Source: an uncultured Mitsuokella sp. (GTDB lineage Bacteria > Bacillota > Negativicutes > Selenomonadales > Selenomonadaceae). From it: 64,000 nucleotides of DNA. Positions 56,367 through 64,000 of the stretch are shown here, one piece after another. Where the stretch lies: assembly GCA_945877355.1 (NCBI GenBank), contig CAMCRT010000005.1:1-64000 (forward strand), in the 5' to 3' direction. The notes beneath the pieces were generated by a model. That model did no database searches and had not been told where the DNA came from. It saw nothing but the letters and a program-made list of their open reading frames with translations. Numbering within the stretch: the stretch's first letter is position 1; each line of letters starts with the position of its first letter. Made by a program: the position numbers and the translations under genes.

Positions 56367-56458
56367 GACAAACTCTCCTTTTCTCCTATATGAAATATTT
56401 CAAACGGCGCTCTTTCCCTGCCGTCATGTATCATTGCTTCAAGTTCTTGTCCCTGCCC

Positions 56459-58771
56459 TTAGAAATCCAGCTGCAGGCCGAAGGTGTAGGTGCGGCCGTA
56501 GGCGGCCTCGCCGGAGTAGAAATCCCTGTCAAAGAGGTTGTTGACCGTGAACTGTGCCTTGAAATTCTTCTCAATCTTGTAATTCACATAGAGGTTCGTC
56601 AGGAAGTAGGCATCATAGGCGCCGTACTCCCCGGTGGTGGCCGACACATCCTGGCGCGCGCTCACATAGGTGGCATCGATGCCGGCATTGTAGCGTCCTT
56701 TCGTCCAGTCGAGGCCCATGTGGAGCATATGCTTCGGGATATCCCAGTCGCGCTCCGTCACGCCGCCCGTGATGAGATCCGCCGACTCGAAGGTGTAATT
56801 CAGATACGTCTGCCAGTCATGGGTGAGGCGGTAATTTAGCCCCAGCTCGAAGCCCTTGGCGAAGGCGCTGTCCGCATTGTAGTAGCTCTTGACCCCGTTT
56901 TGCGTCCCCAGGGCGATCTTGTCCTTCGTGTGGATGCGGAAGACGTCCGCATTCCAGGTCAGGCGGCTGCCGAGGCGCTGCTTGAAGCCGATCTCGTAGG
57001 TGTCGGAGACCTCCGGCGTGAGGTCGGGATTCGGCTGGACAGAGCTCATGGCATCGCTGGCCCGGCGGTAGAGCTTGAAGATGGAGGGCGGATTGAAGGA
57101 CTTGCCGAAGCTCATGTAGAGGAGCATATCCTTCTGGGGCTCGTAGGAAAGGGCCACCTTCGGGCTCCAGGCCGTGAAGCTCTCATCCGGGTAATCCTTC
57201 CGCTTGTAGCTTCCCGTCTTGCTGTCAAGGAGCGACGAATAGCCGTCCGCCTTGTCGAACCGGTCATAGCGGAGGCCCGCTCCCAGCGTCCACTTTGGCG
57301 CGAAGGCATATTCGTCCTCGAAGAAGAGAGCGGAGCTCTTTAGATTTCCCTCGCTCAGGACGGTGGGGCTCCCCACCACGGAGGAGAGATCCTTCCAGGA
57401 GGACAGGTGATAGTTCTTGTAGTCCATCGTGTCCTTCATCCAGGCGCCGCCGGCGAGAAGCGTGTGGTTCCCGAGCTTCCAGGTCTTTTGAAGGTCGATT
57501 CCGTAGTGCTTGCTGGGATAGGAGGAGCGCTCGCCCGCCCCCTCCCAGTCAAGGCTCGTGGGGGCAGAGGAGGAGACAGAGGAGTAGCCCTCCTTGTAGA
57601 TGTCGTTGTAGTCCAGCTCCACCTTGAAGGCATTCTTTTTGTCTTCGTAGCGCAGGGCGTGCATGTCCTGCCCCCGCTCCCCGTGGTAGCCCAGATAGTT
57701 TGCGTACTTCGCCTGGATGGTCTTGCCATCTACTTTCACATAGCCGTTGTAGATGGGATTGCCCGCCGCGTCGTAGAGATAGGTGAAGGGATTGTTGTAG
57801 TCGTAGCGGTAGTCCGCATGGGTGTAGGAGTAGTCGAGGTATTTATCCTTTGAAAAGTCGTAGCGCAGGCCAAAGGTGATGTTCTCATTGTCCTTTTCCT
57901 TGTCGCCCCGGCTGCCCACCAGGTAGTTCCCTGCCGCATCCCGGGGGAGGCTCGTATTCGCCGCCTCCGTGCCGGTCGCCTTCGTCGTCACGCTGCCCTT
58001 GGCGAAGTAGCCCGGGTAGCCGTCCGTCGTGCGCTTCTCGTAGCCCGTGCGGAAGGAAAGCTTTCCCTCATTCCCCGTCACGCGCAGGGACCTGCGCCAG
58101 GTATTGTTCGTGCCGTAGGAGGTCATGACGCTCCCATGGAGCTCGCCGTCCTTCGGCGGCGTCTTCGTCACGATATTGATGACGCCCGCCACCGCATGGC
58201 CGCCATAGAGGGAGGAGCCGGCACCCCGGACGATCTCGATGCGGTCGATATCATCGATGGGAATCGAATCCCAGGCGAGGCTGCCGTCAAAGCCCGCATT
58301 GACCTGCTGCCCATTGTATAGGACGAGCACATCGCTGCTGGAGTGGCCCCGGAGCATCAGGCCGTCCTTCGTGTCCGCCGTGGGCGAGACGAATACGCTG
58401 GCCTCCCGGGCGAGGATGTCCCGGACGCTCGTGGCGCTGCGCTTCTCGATTTCCTTTGCCGTGATGACCGTCACATTGGCAGGGACTTTGCTCAGGGGCG
58501 CGGCGACGCGGGTCGCCGTCACCACCGTTTCCCCGAGGGCATGGGTGTCCGCCCCGGTGTCTGCAGGGACGGCCGCACTTTCCGAGGCCTTAGCTTCCTC
58601 CGTAGCGGAGGCCTGCACCTCTGTGCTGGTATCCGCCGCCTTCTGGGCGACCTCAGAGGGCTCCGCTGCCATCGCCTGCAGGGGCAGCGCTCCCGTCACG
58701 AGTCCCAGCAGCACCAGCTGCAGGAGCCTTTTCGTCCGGCTATGCTGATTCCTTTTCTTCAATGCTTTCAT
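56459..58771 (-). CDS. TonB-dependent outer-membrane receptor (770 aa)
   Basis: Plug RIEIVRGAGSSLYGGHAVAGVINIVTKTP; C-terminal barrel YTFGLQLDF. Confidence 0.92.
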   Translation of the reverse strand: MKALKKRNQHSRTKRLLQLVLLGLVTGALPLQAMAAEPSEVAQKAADTSTEVQASATEEAKASESAAVPADTGADTHALGETVVTATRVAAPLSKVPANVTVITAKEIEKRSATSVRDILAREASVFVSPTADTKDGLMLRGHSSSDVLVLYNGQQVNAGFDGSLAWDSIPIDDIDRIEIVRGAGSSLYGGHAVAGVINIVTKTPPKDGELHGSVMTSYGTNNTWRRSLRVTGNEGKLSFRTGYEKRTTDGYPGYFAKGSVTTKATGTEAANTSLPRDAAGNYLVGSRGDKEKDNENITFGLRYDFSKDKYLDYSYTHADYRYDYNNPFTYLYDAAGNPIYNGYVKVDGKTIQAKYANYLGYHGERGQDMHALRYEDKKNAFKVELDYNDIYKEGYSSVSSSAPTSLDWEGAGERSSYPSKHYGIDLQKTWKLGNHTLLAGGAWMKDTMDYKNYHLSSWKDLSSVVGSPTVLSEGNLKSSALFFEDEYAFAPKWTLGAGLRYDRFDKADGYSSLLDSKTGSYKRKDYPDESFTAWSPKVALSYEPQKDMLLYMSFGKSFNPPSIFKLYRRASDAMSSVQPNPDLTPEVSDTYEIGFKQRLGSRLTWNADVFRIHTKDKIALGTQNGVKSYYNADSAFAKGFELGLNYRLTHDWQTYLNYTFESADLITGGVTERDWDIPKHMLHMGLDWTKGRYNAGIDATYVSARQDVSATTGEYGAYDAYFLTNLYVNYKIEKNFKAQFTVNNLFDRDFYSGEAAYGRTYTFGLQLDF

Positions 58772-58851
58772 CCCTGTTCCTTCTTTCTGCAGGCTCCACG
58801 CCTGCCCTCACGAAAATACTCTGCGAACAAAACTATGCCATCTCAGAAGAC

Positions 58852-60138
58852 CTATCCCCTGCGCCAGAGGCGAAGGCCTGCGAAAAGCATGGCGGCAAAG
58901 GCGATAAGGCCCCCTGCATCGCCCCAGCCCCCATAGATGGGCAGAAGAAGCGCTACCATCGGCAGGAGAAGCAGCAGGGCCAGCTCCCCCTGGACGGGGA
59001 AGGACCTCGCCACCGGCGGCGTGCGGACGCCTGCCATCGGCCGCGGCTTTGCCACGTAGAGCAGGGCGCCCGTCACCACCATGGCCGCCGCCAGCAGGAT
59101 GAGGGCAGCCCAGAGAATGCGCTCGAGGAAGAGATCGTGATTGTGGATATGGATATTGATGAAAAACGGCGTAATAGCGAGCCAGGCAGGAGCCGGGACG
59201 AGGCGCAGAGCGCCGTCAGCCGCCCCCACGTAGAGGGCCTCCCCCAGGGAGAAGTTCGAGGGCTTTGCCGGCGTGTCCCCCAGTTCCACCTTGTAGGCAG
59301 CAAGGTCCTTCGTCGGCCCGGCGATGGAAAGGATTTCCTTCTCCGGGTATGACTCCTGCGCACGGGCGAGGGCCTGCTCCATGGTGAGCTGTGGCGAGGC
59401 GGAGGAGGCTCCGAAGGCCTCCACCGCCTCCGCCTGGGCCGCTGTGCGGTAGGCTGCGGCACCGCGGGAGTAGGTGTCGATGCCGATGCCGCTCACCACG
59501 AGGACGAGGGTCCAGGTCGCAGCGAGGAGCGAGAGGCTCTTATGCCAGTCCGACCAATAGAGGCGGCGCGTGTCGCGACGAAGGACGCCCAGGGCGAGGC
59601 GCCGCATCATGGGCCCATAGAGATAGAGACCCGTGACGAGGGACAGGAGGGAAAGAATGCAGGCGATGACCAGAATATCGCGCCCATGGGGAGTGCCGCC
59701 CAGCTGCACGTGGAGGAGGTGCATGGTGTGCATGAAGTCCCGCACCCCCTCGGAGCGATAAGCCCGCTCCGCCCGGTCAAAGAGCCAGCCCTCCCGCACG
59801 TCGTACATGATCTGCTCGCCACCCATGCGCATGTGGGCCCTCTTTCCGCGGCTTCCCGCATCCTGCACGAGGAAGTATAGCGTGCCATCCTCCCCGTCGG
59901 CGGAGACGCTCACGATCTCCTTCCCGGGATAGGCCGCCCGGACAGCCGCCTCCCCCTCCCCAAGGGATTTCCAGATGTCCTCCACCGCCATCGGGCCGCT
60001 GGCCGTCGGCTGGTTCGTCGTGTTCCACCCATTGATCTCCCCCCGGAACAGCAGCGGCAGCCCCGTGAGGATCAGGAGCAGAAGGAAGATCGCACAGACG
60101 ATGCTCGTCCATTTGTGAAGGGTGTAGATTGTCTTCAT
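58852..60138 (-). CDS. PepSY-TM family iron-regulated membrane protein
   Basis: MKTIYTLHKWTSIVCAIFLLLLILTGLPLLF; IHIHNHDLFLERILWA. Confidence 0.85.
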   Translation of the reverse strand: MKTIYTLHKWTSIVCAIFLLLLILTGLPLLFRGEINGWNTTNQPTASGPMAVEDIWKSLGEGEAAVRAAYPGKEIVSVSADGEDGTLYFLVQDAGSRGKRAHMRMGGEQIMYDVREGWLFDRAERAYRSEGVRDFMHTMHLLHVQLGGTPHGRDILVIACILSLLSLVTGLYLYGPMMRRLALGVLRRDTRRLYWSDWHKSLSLLAATWTLVLVVSGIGIDTYSRGAAAYRTAAQAEAVEAFGASSASPQLTMEQALARAQESYPEKEILSIAGPTKDLAAYKVELGDTPAKPSNFSLGEALYVGAADGALRLVPAPAWLAITPFFINIHIHNHDLFLERILWAALILLAAAMVVTGALLYVAKPRPMAGVRTPPVARSFPVQGELALLLLLPMVALLLPIYGGWGDAGGLIAFAAMLFAGLRLWRRG

Positions 60139-60248
60139 ATATCTGCCTTTCTCAGGAAAACTTCCCCTCAATTCCCTTTCGCGTCTCAGTACAAAACGCT
60201 ACGGGAAACCATACTTTTCCGACGTGCGTTTTCCTTTTCCATTCTCCC

Positions 60249-61004
60249 TTATGTAACTGCCCTTGGCGGGAAGAATTGCTGTGCGTAGGCAGTCCTTGCC
60301 ATCCGATGTGCCGTCCTGCTGGGAAGCGTCTCTATGACCTGCCCCTTCTCCAGGACAAGCATGCGCTCTGTCATCAGGCGGAGGACTGCCGCATCGTGGC
60401 CGACGAAAACCATGGCCATGCCGTGACGTTTCGAAAGCGTGGCGATCAGCTCCAATATCCCTCTCTGCACCATGGAGTCCAGTGCGCTTGTCGGCTCATC
60501 GAGGAGAAGGAGGCGCGGGCGGATGGAAAGGGCCCGCGCGATGGCGACGCGTTGCAGCTGCCCGCCGGAAAGCTCATGGGGAAGCCGTCTAGAAAACTCT
60601 GCGGAAAGCCCCACTTCTTCCAGGAGCGCCACTTCCCTTTCTCTCGTATTTTCCGAGGGACAGAACGAGCGGATTCCCTCCATCAGATATGTGCCGACTG
60701 TCATATAGGGGCTGAAGGTCGAGACGGGATTCTGGAAAACCATCTGCACCTGGCGATGATAGGCGCGCCTGCCCTTTTGCATCCCCGTATCCACTGGCCT
60801 GTCCTCCAGATAGATCTGGCCGCTCGTCGGGGGCTCCAGCCCCGCAAGAAGGCGCAAAAGCGTGCTTTTCCCTGAGCCACTCAGACCGAGAAGCCCCAGG
60901 GAGCCGCCCGCCTCCAGCGAAAAGGATACCTCGCGCAGGGCAGCCCACCCCTCTCCATAGGACTTGCAAAGCCCCTCGCAACGAAAAAATTCATCACGAA
61001 CCAA
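60249..61004 (-). CDS. Opp/Nik-type ABC transporter ATPase (DppF/NikE-like)
   Basis: [51 protein letters not shown]; probable TTG start. Confidence 0.88.
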   Translation of the reverse strand: MVRDEFFRCEGLCKSYGEGWAALREVSFSLEAGGSLGLLGLSGSGKSTLLRLLAGLEPPTSGQIYLEDRPVDTGMQKGRRAYHRQVQMVFQNPVSTFSPYMTVGTYLMEGIRSFCPSENTREREVALLEEVGLSAEFSRRLPHELSGGQLQRVAIARALSIRPRLLLLDEPTSALDSMVQRGILELIATLSKRHGMAMVFVGHDAAVLRLMTERMLVLEKGQVIETLPSRTAHRMARTAYAQQFFPPRAVT

Positions 61005-61794
61005 CCAACGGCACCTCCTCAAAGGATGGAACGGCAGCGAGAAGCGCTCTCGTATAGTCCTGCTGCGGCGAAGACAGCACCTCGCTTCGCGGTCCCTGCT
61101 CGACAATACGTCCATGCTGCATGACGCTGACCGAGTCCGCCAGATTCCGGACCACCTCCATGCTATGGGTCACAAGAAGGATGCTTGTCCCCTGGGTCTC
61201 CCGCAGCCGTTTGAGCTCGGCGACCACCCGGCCACGATTGACGATGTCCAGTGCGCTCGTCGGCTCATCGGCCAGAAGGAGCTTCGGCCGTCCGAGGAAA
61301 GCCAGGGCAAGGGCGACCCGCTGCAGCATCCCGCCCGAAAGCTCGAAGGGATAGCGAAAGAGAACCTGCTCCTCGTCAAGGCCCACGCGACGGAGGGCAT
61401 CAAGAGAAAGCTCCTGCCAGCGGGAGGCCTCCTCCTTCCGGTTCACAGCAATAAACTCCTGGAACTGGACACCGATGCGCAAAATCGGGTCGAAGGCGTC
61501 CGCCGGATTCTGGAAGATCTGTACAATGCCCCGCCCCCTGCGACGGGCGAGCGGAATCTGCAGGATATTCTCTCCGCCGTAGCGCACGGCCCCTGCAGAT
61601 ACCGCATCCGCCCCCAATGTCCCGGACACGGCAGCAAGAATCGTGGATTTCCCGCTGCCCGTCTCCCCGACAATCCCATGGATTTCCCCTGGGACAAGGG
61701 AAAGAGACGCCTCAGAGACCGCCATCTTCCCATGGTAGGAGACAGAGAGGGACTCGATGGAGACTGCCTTACTCAACCGTCGTATCCTTGTCAA
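60994..61794 (-). CDS. Opp/Nik-type ABC transporter ATPase (DppD/NikD-like)
   Basis: GETGSGKSTILAAVSGTLGAD; LSGGMLQRVALALAFLGRPKLLLADEPTSALD. Confidence 0.88.
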   Translation of the reverse strand: MTRIRRLSKAVSIESLSVSYHGKMAVSEASLSLVPGEIHGIVGETGSGKSTILAAVSGTLGADAVSAGAVRYGGENILQIPLARRRGRGIVQIFQNPADAFDPILRIGVQFQEFIAVNRKEEASRWQELSLDALRRVGLDEEQVLFRYPFELSGGMLQRVALALAFLGRPKLLLADEPTSALDIVNRGRVVAELKRLRETQGTSILLVTHSMEVVRNLADSVSVMQHGRIVEQGPRSEVLSSPQQDYTRALLAAVPSFEEVPLVGS

Positions 61795-63277
61795 TCAGAT
61801 AGTAATCCAACGGGTACTTTTTCAGATTCTTGACGCTGTCCTTTGCGCCGATGAGGATTTTCGGCGAGACGAGGAAGAGATAGGGATTGTCCTCCAGGAG
61901 GATTTTCTGGGCATCGATGGATATCTGACGACGCTCCTCCGGGTCGGACACCGTGTCGAGCCGTGCCACAAGCGCATCGTAGCGAGGATTGGAATACTTG
62001 CCGTAGTTGTCCGAGCCCCCCGTAGCGAAGTTCGCCGTGAGGAAGCGCTGGCTGTCTCCTGTCATGGCCGTGAGATAATTCGTGTTGGACAGGTCGAACT
62101 TTCCGAGCTTGCGGTTCTCGAGGGTATCCTCCAGGAATACGAGATCCGCCTTCACGCCGATTTTCTGAAGGTCGGACTGGAGCATCTCCGGCACAGTCGT
62201 GCGCTTGAAGAACTGGATGGTGATGGCAAAGGGCTTGCCATCCTTTTCGAGGATTCCATCGCCATCGGTATCCGCAAAGCCCTCCTGGGCAAGGATGCGC
62301 TTTGCCTCTTCAGGGTTATAGGACTGCTTGTCCAGCTCATCAAAGCCCATGCCGGCAGCCTTCGGGAAGGCTGTGCCGCAGGCATCTCCATGATAGGTCT
62401 TTGCCATGGCCTCCCGATCTACAGCCAGAGAGAGCGCCTTGCGCACATTCGGAATGGAGAGGAAGGGATGCGCCGTATTCATGACGGCAAATTCGAGACG
62501 CGTGGAGGGGATATCGAGAACCTGGTAGCCGCTCTTGTCCCGGAAGAGGTCGGCACTGGCCGCATCGATGTTCTGGGCGATATCCGTATCTCCCGATTGG
62601 AGCGCCATCGCTCGCGTATTGTCATCCTTCACAAGCTTTGCCGTCATCGTCGCAAGGCCCGGCTTTCCACCCCAATAGTTCTCGTTTGCTTTCAACTCGA
62701 TGCTCTCGCCCGGCACATAGCCCGTGACCACGTAGGGCGCCGTCGTCACCGGGCCCTTTCCGATTTCCTCATCACTTGCCGAGGTGTCGATGATGGAAAA
62801 GAGCGGCTCTGAGAGATTATACATCAGGGAAGCATAGGGAGCTGTCGTCCGGAAGAGGATGTCCTCCCCGTCCACCGTGATGGACTCGAACTTCGAGCTC
62901 TCTGCTGCGCGCTTGTTCTTTTGGACGGCACGCTCGATGCTCTTCTTCACATCCTCCGGGGTCAGGCCCTTGCCATTCGAGAACTTGACCCCCTGGCGGA
63001 TATGGATCCGCCAGGTCCTGTCATCCACCGCCTCCCACTTATCGGCCAGGAGAGGTGTCAGCTTCATGTTTTCGTCGATCGTCGTGAGGGACTCTGCTGC
63101 AGCGACCCGCGACAGATCCCAGCCATTCCAGCCATCGGCCGGATCAAGATTCTTGTCCAGCCAGAAGAGGGCCACATTCAGATGCTTTTCCGTCTTGGCA
63201 GAGTTCCCGCCACACCCAGCAAATAGCAGCGAAAGCGTGAGGAGCAGCCCCGCCAGCAGTAGAAAACGTTTTCTCAT
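61769..63277 (-). CDS. Nickel/peptide ABC transporter substrate-binding lipoprotein (SBP family 5)
   Basis: LLFAGCGGNS lipobox; GVKFSNGKGLTPEDVKKSIERA; start at MRKRFLLLAG. Confidence 0.9.
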   Translation of the reverse strand: MRKRFLLLAGLLLTLSLLFAGCGGNSAKTEKHLNVALFWLDKNLDPADGWNGWDLSRVAAAESLTTIDENMKLTPLLADKWEAVDDRTWRIHIRQGVKFSNGKGLTPEDVKKSIERAVQKNKRAAESSKFESITVDGEDILFRTTAPYASLMYNLSEPLFSIIDTSASDEEIGKGPVTTAPYVVTGYVPGESIELKANENYWGGKPGLATMTAKLVKDDNTRAMALQSGDTDIAQNIDAASADLFRDKSGYQVLDIPSTRLEFAVMNTAHPFLSIPNVRKALSLAVDREAMAKTYHGDACGTAFPKAAGMGFDELDKQSYNPEEAKRILAQEGFADTDGDGILEKDGKPFAITIQFFKRTTVPEMLQSDLQKIGVKADLVFLEDTLENRKLGKFDLSNTNYLTAMTGDSQRFLTANFATGGSDNYGKYSNPRYDALVARLDTVSDPEERRQISIDAQKILLEDNPYLFLVSPKILIGAKDSVKNLKKYPLDYYLIDKDTTVE

Positions 63278-63290
63278 AGTTAAACTCCTT

Positions 63291-64000
63291 TCATATTCCT
63301 CTCTTCGGATCCAGCACATCCTGCAGCCGGTCGCCAAGAAGGTTGAAGAGAACGACATGGAAAAATATCAAAAATCCCGGGGCGATGAGCAGAAGCGGCG
63401 CACGCTCGAGATAGGCCTTTCCCTCGCTGAGCATGAAGCCCCATTCCGGGGTCGGCGGCTGTGCGCCAAGCCCCAAAAGGGAGAGCGTCGAAAGCATGAG
63501 CAACTTGTCCCCGAAATCCTGCGTCATCAGGATGATGATGTGAGGGAGGACATTCGGGAGGACATAATGGCTCAGGATGCGTCCCCTCCCCACGCCTCCC
63601 ATCCGGGCCTGCTGGACAAAGCCGCTTTCCCGGAAGCCGAGCACGACGGCATGGGAGGTACGCGCGTAGACGAGCCAGCTCACAGATATGATGGCAAGCG
63701 CCGTCGTGGTGAGGCCATTCCCGAAGACAGCCACCATGACAAGCGTGAGCGCCATCGTCGGCACGGAGAGCGCCACATCCAGGAAGCGCATGAAAAGAAA
63801 CTCGATCCGCCCGCCGACAAGGGCCGCCGTCATTCCTAAGCCCATCCCCAGGAATGCCACGGCGAGGACGATGAAGAATGTGAAGAACAGGGAGCCGCTG
63901 CCCCCTGCCAGAAGGCGTGAGAGGAAGCAGCGTCCCAGCGCATCATTTCCCAGGGGGTAGAGGGTGCTCGGTGCTGCCAGTGCAAGGTCTGCATGGACCT
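63291..64000 (-). CDS. Opp/Nik-type ABC permease (DppC/NikC-like), truncated by window edge
   Basis: Frame continues upstream to edge (LGNDALGRCFLSRLLAGGSGSLFFTFFIVLAVAFLGMG); EAA-like loop VVLGFRESGFVQQARMGGVGRGRILSHYVLPNVLPHII. Confidence 0.88.
   Translation of the reverse strand, partial: VHADLALAAPSTLYPLGNDALGRCFLSRLLAGGSGSLFFTFFIVLAVAFLGMGLGMTAALVGGRIEFLFMRFLDVALSVPTMALTLVMVAVFGNGLTTTALAIISVSWLVYARTSHAVVLGFRESGFVQQARMGGVGRGRILSHYVLPNVLPHIIILMTQDFGDKLLMLSTLSLLGLGAQPPTPEWGFMLSEGKAYLERAPLLLIAPGFLIFFHVVLFNLLGDRLQDVLDPKRGI

Noticed and set aside
54432-56393. 653-aa plus-strand ORF
   Set aside because: Exact antisense of a clear TonB-dependent receptor; long shadow ORFs are expected in GC-rich DNA and the translation has no recognisable domain.

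Overview
The window comes from a GC-rich diderm Firmicute. Negativicutes/Selenomonadales-like is my inference, from TolC, TonB and TpsB outer-membrane genes alongside a SpoVD-type PBP. Most of it is ordinary chromosome: a folate operon (folE-folP-folB-folK::DHFR-ung), cell-wall and TelA/XpaC genes, a 5'-nucleotidase, a TAXI-TRAP transporter, a MacAB-TolC-like efflux operon, a CoA-disulfide-reductase/rhodanese/TusA/DsrE fusion, a P-type metal ATPase, a GGDEF protein, and a ~14 kb TonB-dependent metal/metallophore uptake locus that runs off the right edge. There is one intact ISL3-family insertion sequence with readable IRs and an 8-bp target duplication. The less ordinary content is non-coding. 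(i) Two ~160-bp copies of the same nested-stem element at 8369-8531 (-) and 40519-40678 (+) have compensatory base changes in several helices, and each lies just upstream of a gene in the same orientation. This is the best candidate for an undescribed structured RNA or leader. (ii) An unannotated type I toxin-antitoxin locus lies at about 26.79-27.05 kb. (iii) There are two further candidate small structured RNAs with their own promoters and terminators (about 16.31-16.53 kb and 23.17-23.25 kb). (iv) A hairpin-rich dispersed repeat family includes a ~294-bp-period tandem array adjacent to a DUF559 endonuclease-like gene. No database or folding program was run; all family names rest on motif recognition.
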